The position numbers and the translations under genes are program-made. DNA of 51,421 nucleotides from Betaproteobacteria bacterium (GTDB lineage Bacteria; Pseudomonadota; Gammaproteobacteria; Burkholderiales; Burkholderiaceae_D), in NCBI GenBank assembly GCA_025356395.1, contig JANXTA010000057.1:1-51421 (forward strand), given 5' to 3'. The number at the start of each line of letters is the position of its first letter. The first letter of the stretch is position 1. A model generated the notes under the pieces. It saw only the letters and a list, made by a program, of their open reading frames with translations, was not told the DNA's origin and did no database searches. This document shows positions 44,370-51,421 of this stretch, piece by piece.

Positions 44370-45289
44370 ATTCCACGCCATCGCAGGACCTGCAGGATCT
44401 CTATCGCGGCTTCGAATTCCACGGCGTCGACGTCGGCGGCGACGTGCAGATCGCGGCAGTCTTCGGAGGTCACGGTCCCGCCCTGTTTTTGTTGCACGGT
44501 CACCCGCAGACCCGTGCCATCTGGCATCGCGTCGCCCCGCGGCTGGCAGAGCACTTCACCGTCGTCGTCGCGGACCTGCGCGGCTACGGCGACTCGTCGA
44601 AGCCGCAGGGAGCGGCCGACCACGCCAACTATTCGAAGCGCGCGATGGCCGCTGACCAGGTGGCGCTGATGAAGATCCTCGGCTTCGACCGCTTCGATGT
44701 CCTCGCTCACGACCGGGGCGCCCGCGTGGCCCATCGACTCGCGATGGACCATGGTGAAGCGGTGGGTCGCATGATCCTGCTCGACATCGCACCGACGCTC
44801 GCGATGTACGAGCAGACCAGCGATGTCTTCGCGCGGGCCTACTGGCACTGGTTCTTCCTGATCCAACCCGCGCCGCTGCCCGAGCGCCTGATCGATGCCG
44901 ATCCGGCCGCTTACGTCCGCGATGTGATGGGCCGTCGCAGCGCCGGCCTCGCACCGTTCGATCCGCGCGCGCTGGGCGAATACACGCGCTGCATCGCGTT
45001 GCCGGGCACTGCGCACGGCATCTGCGAGGACTACCGCGCGGCTGCAAGCATCGACCTCGAACACGATCGCGCGGACCGCGACGCCGGCCGCATGCTGCAG
45101 ATGCCGATCCGCGTGCTGTGGAGCGAACAGGGGGTCGTGCAGCGCTGCTTCCAGCCGCTGCACGAATGGCGCCGCGTCGCGCGCGACGTGGACGGCGTGG
45201 CCCTGCCGTGCGGGCACTACATCGCCGAGGAAGCGCCCGACGCGTTACTCGCCAGCGCGTTGCCGTTCCTGACCGCAAGCCGTCGATAG
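44366..45289 (+). CDS. Fluoroacetate/haloacetate dehalogenase-like hydrolase
   Basis: A 307-residue alpha/beta hydrolase. Residues known from the fluoroacetate dehalogenase of Rhodopseudomonas (RPA1163) are all present: nucleophile Asp116 with Arg117 and Arg120 (AHDRGARV), acid Asp140 (LLDIAPT), His161-Trp162 (YWHWFFLIQP) and Tyr223 (CEDYR) for the halide pocket, and base His284 (CGHYIAEEAPD). The offset from that enzyme is +6 and then +4, consistent with an ungapped core. The oxyanion motif LLHGHPQTRAIWHRVAPRL is also typical. It should cleave C-halogen bonds in 2-haloacetates, possibly C-F; related epoxide hydrolases are the main alternative. It is translationally coupled to the ECF sigma gene. 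Confidence 0.88.
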   Translation: MNSTPSQDLQDLYRGFEFHGVDVGGDVQIAAVFGGHGPALFLLHGHPQTRAIWHRVAPRLAEHFTVVVADLRGYGDSSKPQGAADHANYSKRAMAADQVALMKILGFDRFDVLAHDRGARVAHRLAMDHGEAVGRMILLDIAPTLAMYEQTSDVFARAYWHWFFLIQPAPLPERLIDADPAAYVRDVMGRRSAGLAPFDPRALGEYTRCIALPGTAHGICEDYRAAASIDLEHDRADRDAGRMLQMPIRVLWSEQGVVQRCFQPLHEWRRVARDVDGVALPCGHYIAEEAPDALLASALPFLTASRR

Positions 45290-45432
45290 CCCGAGAGCGA
45301 CCCGGACGGCGATCGTTCGAGCCGACTTGCGCGTCCCGCCAGCTTCGAGCAAGTAACCAACGGTTTCAGCGTCGGCGTGGCGCGTGTCGGATTCGTTGAA
45401 CCGGGTTCATGCGTCCAACCCGAGATCCGCCC

Positions 45433-46860
45433 ATGAGATTCACGACCGTCCTCACCCTCGGCACGCTGGTGCTGGTGGCCGGCTGCGAAAAGGCCAAGGA
45501 GCCCGTCGCAGCCGACCCATCCCCTGCACCAGCGGCCCAGCAGGCACCCGCGCCGGTCGCTCGTCGGAGCCAGCCGATCCAGGCACCGACACGCGTGCCG
45601 CAAGCCGAGCCGCAAGCACCGGTCTACGAGGCCGCCGATCGAGCGGTCCGGCAGCAACCGGTGTATTCGGACTATCGGCCGCCGCTCGCGCAACCGCGCC
45701 CGATCGCGGCGCCGTGGGCACCGCCGCCCCTGCTCGGTGAAGCCGTGCCACCGCAGCCCTCGCTGGACGCGACCTGGACCGGCGGCTACTGGGTGTGGCG
45801 CGAACAATGGGTGTGGGCGCCGGGTCACTGGGCGCGACCGCCGCGGCCCGACTATCGCTGGGTGCCCCCTTACTACGAACATCGCGACGATCGGGTGCTC
45901 TTCGTGGACGGTTTCTGGTCCGCGCCCGGGGTCGCGTTCATCAGGCCGGCAGCGACCCTGAGCATCGCGCTCGCCGTGGTCGGCGTGGGCATCGCGATCG
46001 GCCGACCACCCGTCGGTCCCGAAGGTCCCTTCGTGCCGCCGCCGCCAGGATCGCGATGGGGATTGATCGTGCCGGCCCCGGTCGGTACGTCACCGTCGGT
46101 GATGCGCGATGCGCCAGCGATCATCGCGCCGGGCATGCGCGTGACGAACAACATCACGCGCGTGAGCAACGACAGCCACGACACCACGATCAACAATCGC
46201 AACACTACGGTGGTCAACAACGTCACGAACAACGTGACGATCGAAGCCCCTGCTTCGGCCACGTCGAACCATCAGGCGGTTCACGCGGTCGTGGCGCCGG
46301 AGTCGCACCTCGTCGCGGGCGCTCCGGCCGTGGCCGCGCCCATCAATCCAGGTCCGGCCATCGCCCAGCCTCGACCGACGCCTGCCCAGCCCGGCCCTTC
46401 CGCGAGAGATCGCGGCATCGCGGGTCGCGAGGCCCAGCCTCGGTCGCCCGACATCGCGAAGCCCGCGGCGCATCCCGAAGTGCAGGCCGTCACGCCGCGT
46501 CAGCCCGACCGCGCGAGCGAGCGGCCGGCCGACGCCGCGAGCTCGAACGATCGCGCGATGAATCCGGGCGCCCCGAAGCCGAAGCCGACGCCGCAAGCAG
46601 CACCGGAGCGGCCGAAGGCGCAAGCGGAGTCGCGGCCACAGGCACCGCCCGCCAAGAACGCGCCCGCGTCGAAGCCTGAACCCGCCCATCCACCCCAGCC
46701 CCATGAGGTACGGACCGCAGGGGCGCCCCATCCTCAGCCGCATGCGGTGCCTCCACCACCGAAGGAAAAAGCGGCCTTGCCGAAGGCGGCTGCGCACGAC
46801 CCCAAGCAAGCGGAGAAGGATCGCGCGCACGAGAAGCCCAAGGACGAGCGGCGCGACTGA
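45433..46860 (+). CDS. Pro/Ala-rich lipoprotein with W-x-x-G-x-W repeats
   Basis: A 475-residue lipoprotein. It has a lipobox (VLVAGCEKAKE), a Pro/Gln-rich linker, then a YXWXXGXW-type block (GGYWVWREQWVWAPGHWARP, YRWVPPYYEHRDDRVLFVDG, FW). One hydrophobic stretch (LSIALAVVGVGIAIG) and an Asn/Thr-rich beta-like segment (NTTVVNNVTNNVTIEAP) follow. A disordered tail of about 200 residues is rich in Pro, Ala, Lys and Gln and ends strongly charged (AEKDRAHEKPKDERRD). It is probably anchored in the outer membrane with an extended surface or periplasmic tail. No function is known. The start MRFTTVLT is preferred over one eight codons earlier because the signal peptide begins there. Confidence 0.8.
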   Translation: MRFTTVLTLGTLVLVAGCEKAKEPVAADPSPAPAAQQAPAPVARRSQPIQAPTRVPQAEPQAPVYEAADRAVRQQPVYSDYRPPLAQPRPIAAPWAPPPLLGEAVPPQPSLDATWTGGYWVWREQWVWAPGHWARPPRPDYRWVPPYYEHRDDRVLFVDGFWSAPGVAFIRPAATLSIALAVVGVGIAIGRPPVGPEGPFVPPPPGSRWGLIVPAPVGTSPSVMRDAPAIIAPGMRVTNNITRVSNDSHDTTINNRNTTVVNNVTNNVTIEAPASATSNHQAVHAVVAPESHLVAGAPAVAAPINPGPAIAQPRPTPAQPGPSARDRGIAGREAQPRSPDIAKPAAHPEVQAVTPRQPDRASERPADAASSNDRAMNPGAPKPKPTPQAAPERPKAQAESRPQAPPAKNAPASKPEPAHPPQPHEVRTAGAPHPQPHAVPPPPKEKAALPKAAAHDPKQAEKDRAHEKPKDERRD

Positions 46861-46875
46861 ACGGCGCGGCCGTCG

Positions 46876-47502
46876 TCAGGCCAGCTGCCGTAGCGCGCGC
46901 TCGAATTCCTCGACGGGTTGACCGCCCTGGATCAGATGACGGTCGTCGACGATCACCGACGGCACCGAGTGGATGCCGCGGTCCTGATAGAAGCGTTCCA
47001 GCTCGCGGACTTCGACCGCGTAACGGTCGGACTCCAGGATCGCCTGCGCGGTCGATGGATCGAGACCGGCTTCACCGGCCACGCGGATCAGGATCGCGTG
47101 GTCGCTCGGGTCCTCGCCTTCGGTGAAGTAGGCGCGCAACAACGCGTGCTTCAACGCGCGCTGATGGCCTTCGAGGCCCGCCCAGTACAGCAGTCGATGC
47201 GCATCGAAGGTGTTGTAGGTGCGGCGCCGCTTGCCCTGGCCGAACACGAAGCCGACCGACGCGCCGCGCTGCCGGATCGCCTCGGCATTGCGTTCGACCT
47301 CCGCCCGCCCGATGCCGTACTTGCGCGTGAGGTGCTCGACGATCTCCTCGCCCTCGGGCGGCATCTGTGGATTGAGTTCGAAGGGCAGGAAGCGGATTTC
47401 GGCCTGGACGACGCCGTCGAGTCGCGCGAGGGCCTGCTCAAGGGCGTTGAGACCGATCGCGCACCACGGGCAAGCGACGTCGGAGACGAAGTCAATTTTC
47501 AT
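46876..47502 (-). CDS. DsbA-family oxidoreductase (FrnE-like)
   Basis: A 208-residue thioredoxin-fold protein of the cytosolic FrnE/2-hydroxychromene-isomerase group. The active-site CPWC is at residues 11-14 (FVSDVACPWCAIGLNALEQA). The helical insert carries the conserved RTYNTFDAHRLLYWAG, and the cis-Pro loop is GIHSVPSVIVDDRHLIQGGQ. There is no signal peptide, unlike periplasmic DsbA. It may catalyse disulphide exchange or isomerise polyketide-like substrates. It is convergent with the lipoprotein gene at 45433-46860, 15 nt apart. Confidence 0.93.
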   Translation of the reverse strand: MKIDFVSDVACPWCAIGLNALEQALARLDGVVQAEIRFLPFELNPQMPPEGEEIVEHLTRKYGIGRAEVERNAEAIRQRGASVGFVFGQGKRRRTYNTFDAHRLLYWAGLEGHQRALKHALLRAYFTEGEDPSDHAILIRVAGEAGLDPSTAQAILESDRYAVEVRELERFYQDRGIHSVPSVIVDDRHLIQGGQPVEEFERALRQLA

Positions 47503-47639
47503 GGGTCGAGTCTAGCAAGCGGCTCATCGAGGCGGTCAGGACACGATGCATCGCTCACGCCGGATTCGAGACGTCGCCGCGCCGACGCGCGATGCGACGT
47601 ACTCTCGCCCCTCACCGCGGTTCATTCGAGAAGGCGTCC

Positions 47640-47870
47640 ATGGACGAGAGATGGCTGTTGCCCCACACCACGGACTTCTATGTCCGCTCCGAAGACATTC
47701 GCGACGTGACCTGGGAAGAGCGCGAGGAACCCGACGAGGGCCTCTTCAACGTGCGCATCACGTTCACCCACCCGACCATCGCGTCGAAGCAGTTCGACGA
47801 CTTCACCTGGACCGAGATCATCGCGTTCACGCGACACGGTGTCCGGGTCGTGAAGGCCGTGCCGAGCTGA
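47640..47870 (+). CDS. Hypothetical protein before the TRAP binding protein
   Basis: A 76-residue soluble protein, MDERWLLPHTTDFYVRSEDI ... FARHGV-type ending (IAFTRHGVRVVKAVPS). Acidic and aromatic, with no signal peptide. It ends one base before the start of the TRAP binding-protein gene, so the two are likely co-translated. I do not recognise the family. The 137-nt spacer before it holds nothing else notable. Confidence 0.65.
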   Translation: MDERWLLPHTTDFYVRSEDIRDVTWEEREEPDEGLFNVRITFTHPTIASKQFDDFTWTEIIAFTRHGVRVVKAVPS

Positions 47871-47871
47871 C

Positions 47872-48906
47872 ATGGCGATCCTCGATCCGCAACGACGAAA
47901 GCTGCTGGTGCGCGCGGGACTGTGGGCCGGCGCCGCGGGCCTAGCCTCGCCTGGCCTGCTGAAGGCGGCGAGTCCCACCTGGACCGGCAGGCAGTTCCAC
48001 AACCAGCCGGCCGAGAGCCACCTGCATACCTTCCTCGTCGACCTGTGGACACAAGTCGCGAAGGAGACCGACGGCCGCCTGGTCGTCACGGTGTTCCCGC
48101 AGAACGGCGGGATCGCCGGCTCCGATCCGGGCGCGCTCGACATGCTCCAGCAGGGCGACCTGCAGTTCTTCACGCTGATGGGCGGCATCCTAGGCAAGCT
48201 CGTGCCGGTCGCCGACATCCAGGGCCTGCCGTTCGCCTTCACGAGCCACGCGCAGGTCCATCGGGTGTTCGACGGCGCGCTCGGCACGGTGATCGGTCGC
48301 GAGTGCGCGGCCCAGGGCATCCATCGCTTCCGGTTTGGCCTGATGGAGAACGGCTTTCGGCAGATCGGCATGATCGATCGGCCGATCGCGGTACCGAACG
48401 ATCTCGTCGACCAGAAGATTCGCGTGCCCGATGGCGACCTCTTCCGCGACCTCTTCTCGTCGCTCGGCGCGGAACCCGTGACGGTGAACATCTCGGGGCT
48501 CTACGACGCGCTGAAGCTCCACAAGGTCGACGGCCAGGAGAATCCGCTGGTGGTGACCGAGTTCAACAAGCTCTACGAGGTCAGCCACTACCAGTCGATG
48601 ACGAACCACATGTGGTCCGGCTTCAACCTGCTCGCGAACGCACAGTTCTGGAACGGGCTGCCGACCGACGTGCAGGACATCGTCAATACCAACGTGAAGA
48701 AGTTCGTGGCGCTCCAGCGGACCTACACCGATCGTCTCAACACGCAACTCGAGGTCACCCTCGCCGGCCGCGGGCAACGCTTCAACGTGGCCGACACGGC
48801 GCGCTTTCGCGCGACGCTCGGCGACGGGTTCTACGGACGCTGGAAGACGCGCCTCGGCGGCACCGCTTGGAGCCTGCTCGAGGCCGAGGTCGGCAAGCTG
48901 GGCTGA
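47872..48906 (+). CDS. TRAP transporter substrate-binding protein, DctP family
   Basis: A 344-residue exported solute-binding protein. The N-terminus is Tat-like, with twin Arg and a hydrophobic stretch (DPQRRKLLVRAGLWAGAAGL ... LKA|AS). The DctP fold is shown by FLVDLWTQVAKETDGRLVVT, the LQFFTLMGGILGK block, the central helix VDQKIRVPDGDLFRDLFSSL with the conserved Arg that binds a carboxylate, and LYEVSHYQSMTNHMWSGFNL. It captures an organic acid for a DctQM permease, but no dctQ or dctM follows: the next gene is on the other strand. It is thus an orphan binding protein. Confidence 0.92.
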   Translation: MAILDPQRRKLLVRAGLWAGAAGLASPGLLKAASPTWTGRQFHNQPAESHLHTFLVDLWTQVAKETDGRLVVTVFPQNGGIAGSDPGALDMLQQGDLQFFTLMGGILGKLVPVADIQGLPFAFTSHAQVHRVFDGALGTVIGRECAAQGIHRFRFGLMENGFRQIGMIDRPIAVPNDLVDQKIRVPDGDLFRDLFSSLGAEPVTVNISGLYDALKLHKVDGQENPLVVTEFNKLYEVSHYQSMTNHMWSGFNLLANAQFWNGLPTDVQDIVNTNVKKFVALQRTYTDRLNTQLEVTLAGRGQRFNVADTARFRATLGDGFYGRWKTRLGGTAWSLLEAEVGKLG

Positions 48907-48918
48907 CGCGGGCCGCGG

Positions 48919-50193
48919 TTACTTCATCACCGACGCGGAGACCATGTCCTGCAGCAGCGTGCGGTAGTAGACCCGCAGCTTCGGCGACTGCAGCATCAGC
49001 ACGGCGACCAGGTCGGTCTTCGGATCGACCCAGAAGTAGGTGCCGCCCGCACCGCCCCAGTAGAACGTGCCGATGTCAGCCGGGAACGGTGCCTCGCCGG
49101 TCGCCGTGCGCACCGCGAAGCCGAGGCCGAAGCCGTAGCCCGGTCCCGGCAGGTAGAGCGGCGTGCGGACCACGGCCGTGCCCAGGTGATCGCTGGTCAT
49201 GAAGGCCACCGTCTTGGGACTGAGGTAGCGCTTGCCATCGAGCGTGCCGCCGTTGAGCATCATCTGCGCGAAGCGCGCGTAGTCCATCGCGGTCGACACC
49301 ATGCCACCGCCGCCCGACTCCCATTTCTGCGCGACGCGCGGATCGTTGAAGTCGGCATGCAGGCCGAAGTTGCGATCGTCGGCGAACGGCTCGGCCACAC
49401 GTGCGAACTTGTTTGCGTCGCGCACATAGAACGCGGTATCGGTCATGCCCAGCGGGTCGAGGATGCGCTGCCTCTCGAACTGATACAGCGACTGGCCCGA
49501 GGCCACTTCGACGACGCGGCCGAGGATGTCGGTCGAGTGGCTGTACTCCCAGGTGCTGCCCGGCTGCGAGGCGAGCGGCAGTTTCGCGATCTTCTCGGCG
49601 AAGGCCGCGTTGTCCAAGTCCTCGGCCAGCAGGCGTGCATCGTCGTAGGCCGTCTTCACCGCGGAGTTGCCGAAGAAGCCGTAGCTCAGTCCCGAGGTGT
49701 GGCGCAGCAGGTCCTGCACCGTGATCCTGCGACGCGGCGCGACCAGTTCGAGCGTGGGCTTACCGCCGTTGGCATCGGCCTTCTCGACGCCGACCTTCGC
49801 GTCGTCGAAAGCCGGGATGTACTTGCCGACGGGATCGTCTAGCTTGAGCTTGCCTTCCTCGACCAGCATCATCGCGGCCACCGAGGTGATGGGCTTGCTC
49901 ATCGAATAGATGCGGAAGATCCCGTCGCGACCCATCGGTACGCTACCTGACGGATCGATCTTGCCGACCGCCTCGTACTGCACGACCTTGCCGTGGCGGG
50001 CCACGAGCAGCACGGCGCCCGGGATCTTCTTCGCCTCGACGTCGGCCTTCAACGTGGTGACGATCCGTGCGAGGCGCTCGGACGACATGCCTTCGGCTTC
50101 CGCGCTCGCCTTCGGCAGATCGGCGGCCAGTGCGGGTGCGAGCACTGCCAACGCCAGCCAGGACGTGCCGACGATCTTCTTGAACATCACCAT
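48919..50193 (-). CDS. Serine hydrolase, beta-lactamase/EstB family
   Basis: A 424-residue exported class-C-beta-lactamase-fold protein. It has a signal peptide ([23 protein letters not shown]), catalytic Ser97-x-x-Lys100 ([20 protein letters not shown]), the Tyr motif ([18 protein letters not shown]; Tyr-x-Ser in place of Tyr-x-Asn), and the C-terminal [17 protein letters not shown] in place of Lys-Thr-Gly. These changes fit an esterase such as EstB or a transesterase rather than a beta-lactamase. The start at 50193 has a strong AAGGAG site, 6 nt upstream. It is convergent with the TRAP gene with 12 nt between stops. Confidence 0.92.
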   Translation of the reverse strand: MVMFKKIVGTSWLALAVLAPALAADLPKASAEAEGMSSERLARIVTTLKADVEAKKIPGAVLLVARHGKVVQYEAVGKIDPSGSVPMGRDGIFRIYSMSKPITSVAAMMLVEEGKLKLDDPVGKYIPAFDDAKVGVEKADANGGKPTLELVAPRRRITVQDLLRHTSGLSYGFFGNSAVKTAYDDARLLAEDLDNAAFAEKIAKLPLASQPGSTWEYSHSTDILGRVVEVASGQSLYQFERQRILDPLGMTDTAFYVRDANKFARVAEPFADDRNFGLHADFNDPRVAQKWESGGGGMVSTAMDYARFAQMMLNGGTLDGKRYLSPKTVAFMTSDHLGTAVVRTPLYLPGPGYGFGLGFAVRTATGEAPFPADIGTFYWGGAGGTYFWVDPKTDLVAVLMLQSPKLRVYYRTLLQDMVSASVMK

Positions 50194-50290
50194 GGGATCT
50201 CCTTCGTTTTTGTTGTGGGCCGCAAGGATGAAGCGCGGCGTGCCGGCTGTCCATCGTGGCCTGCAAAAATGAACGGCACAGGAGAGGCGC

Positions 50291-50710
50291 ATGACCGGAT
50301 CGGATTCGAAGGGACTGCCGTCGGCATCCACGCTGATCGACCAGAAGATCGCAGCGCTCGGGGACTGGCGCGGCGCGACCTTGAGTCGCATGCGCAAGCC
50401 CATCCACGAAGCGGATCCCGAGGTCGTCGAGGAATGGAAGTGGATGGGCACACCCGTGTGGTCGCACGACGGGATCGTCTGCACCGGCGAGACCGACAAG
50501 GCGGTCGTGAAGCTGACCTGCGTCAAGGGAGCTGCGCTGGACGATCCGGCGCAGGTCTTCAACGCGAGCCTCGACGGGAACATGCGACGGGCGATCGACG
50601 TCCATGAGGGCGAGGAGATCGACGCTGCGGCGTTCAAGGCATTGATCCTTGCCGCGATCGCTTTCAACGCATCAAAGGCAAAGCCCCAAAGCGCGACATC
50701 AGCGAAGTGA
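50291..50710 (+). CDS. DUF1801 family protein
   Basis: A 139-residue soluble protein: [80 protein letters not shown], and the C-terminal [20 protein letters not shown]. The 'HE.dP...E..KWg.P.w..dg..c' pattern is the DUF1801 signature (YdhG/Fra-like fold). Function is not known. The 97-nt space to the divergent serine hydrolase should contain both promoters. Confidence 0.88.
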   Translation: MTGSDSKGLPSASTLIDQKIAALGDWRGATLSRMRKPIHEADPEVVEEWKWMGTPVWSHDGIVCTGETDKAVVKLTCVKGAALDDPAQVFNASLDGNMRRAIDVHEGEEIDAAAFKALILAAIAFNASKAKPQSATSAK

Positions 50711-50791
50711 TTCGGGCTCGGCTTGCCGCGCTCCGACGCATCGATCCGCGCTCGGGACCTTTGTCCACGACAGTGCGATCAGCCCGGACGA

Positions 50792-51421
50792 TCAGCGCGA
50801 GCGCCATGCGCGCTCGGCGTCGTCCCACGCGGCCAGGGCCTGCAGGTCCGGTACCCACGCGAGGCCGGACTTGGCATCGGACGACACGGCGTCGGGCGTG
50901 ACCAGGACGTCGAGCAGCGCGGGTCGATGGGCCAGCGCGCGTTCGATCGCGGCGGGCAGGTCCTCGGCCCGCTCGACGCGTTCGGCATGCAGCCCGAAGC
51001 CCCGCGCCATCGCCGCGTAGTCGCTGAAGCGCAGCCGCGTGCCGACCACGCGACCATGGCTTTCGATCTGGTCGCGGACCTCGATCGCCCACGCGCCGTT
51101 GTTGGCCACCACGATCAGGACCGGCGCCTGATGACGCACGGCCGTGTCGATCTCCATCGCGTTGAAGCCGAAGGCGCCGTCGCCGGTCGCGACCACCACC
51201 ACGCGATCGGGACAGGCGAGCGCGGCCGCGATGCCGAACGGCGTGCCGATGCCGATGCAGCCGAGCGAACCGGGATCGAGATAGGTCGTGGCAGGCAGGC
51301 CGACGCGCGCGAAGCTGAGGAAGTCGCCGCCGTCGGCCACGACCACTGCGTCGGGCGGCAACGCGTCGCGCAACGCCGCGAGCAAACGGTTCGGATGCAT
51401 CAGCCCGTCGCTGCCGGCCGG
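50792..51421 (-). CDS. Thiamine-diphosphate-dependent enzyme, C-terminal part (5' end off window)
   Basis: The minus strand is open from the window edge to a stop at 50792, about 209 residues. It contains the C-terminal ThDP-binding domain of the acetolactate synthase/benzoylformate decarboxylase superfamily: VVVADGGDFLSFARVGLPAT, YLDPGSLGCIGIGTPFGIAA, and the GDG...NN motif (VATGDGAFGFNAMEIDTAVR ... VLIVVANN) that binds Mg-ThDP. The sequence is closest in feel to oxalyl-CoA decarboxylase- or acetolactate-synthase-like enzymes; which reaction cannot be decided from this part. Met at 51400 is internal, not the start. Confidence 0.9.
   Translation of the reverse strand, partial: PAGSDGLMHPNRLLAALRDALPPDAVVVADGGDFLSFARVGLPATTYLDPGSLGCIGIGTPFGIAAALACPDRVVVVATGDGAFGFNAMEIDTAVRHQAPVLIVVANNGAWAIEVRDQIESHGRVVGTRLRFSDYAAMARGFGLHAERVERAEDLPAAIERALAHRPALLDVLVTPDAVSSDAKSGLAWVPDLQALAAWDDAERAWRSR

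Overview
The window is GC-rich, gene-dense bacterial DNA, most like a free-living betaproteobacterium and probably Burkholderiales. Supporting signs are an IclR-controlled protocatechuate (pca) operon beside a LivK-type binding protein, MdtABC-type efflux genes, a TRAP binding protein, PEP-CTERM gene remnants, NikR, and strong G/C bias at third codon positions. The genus cannot be fixed from this sequence. No rRNA, tRNA, CRISPR array, insertion sequence or phage gene was recognised.

Layout. 1-4.7 kb: the beta-ketoadipate operon pcaIJHG, read leftward and followed by the truncated end of a periplasmic ABC binding-protein gene. It faces a PcaU/PcaR-type IclR regulator across a clear three-half-site operator. 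4.8-8.4 kb: a DUF1345 membrane protein, a lone PTS EIIA with an unknown 101-residue partner, a ChaN-like lipoprotein and a glutathione transferase. 8.4-15.6 kb: a gamma-glutamyltransferase gene with one in-frame stop, a decayed PEP-CTERM gene, NikR, a divergent SDR/LysR pair, and a frameshifted TPR protein gene. 15.6-25.3 kb: a leftward tripartite RND efflux operon (MdtA, MdtB, MdtC, OprM-like) whose two inner spacers carry REP-like palindromes. 25.6-33.6 kb: an RDD protein, a sorbosone-dehydrogenase-like lipoprotein, a TonB-dependent receptor divergent from an amidohydrolase-CIA30 fusion across a perfect 25-bp inverted repeat, then a DesK/DesR-type two-component pair. 33.6-36.7 kb: a leftward FecR - OmpA lipoprotein - CHASE2/HD-GYP operon. 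36.8-41.6 kb: a possible broken small gene, a YbfF-like esterase, a second decayed PEP-CTERM gene, a dicarboxylate symporter (DctA) next to a type II NADH dehydrogenase, and a small protein with an M-K-P repeat. 41.8-51.4 kb: an MGDG-synthase-like glycosyltransferase, a divergent ClpP, an ECF sigma factor translationally coupled to a complete fluoroacetate-dehalogenase-like hydrolase, a W-x-x-G-x-W lipoprotein, a FrnE-like DsbA protein, a lone TRAP binding protein, a beta-lactamase-fold serine hydrolase, a DUF1801 protein and the C-terminal part of a thiamine-diphosphate enzyme.

The genes suggest aromatic-compound catabolism, organic-acid uptake feeding respiration, multidrug efflux, and several surface-sensing modules. 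The best candidates for under-described biology are the FecR/OmpA/CHASE2-HD-GYP operon, the ECF sigma-dehalogenase pair and the receptor/amidohydrolase-CIA30/two-component cluster. Four clearly broken genes, and perhaps a fifth, lie among many long intact ones. Two of the broken ones are PEP-CTERM genes, which points to loss of that sorting system in this lineage or to local sequencing errors.
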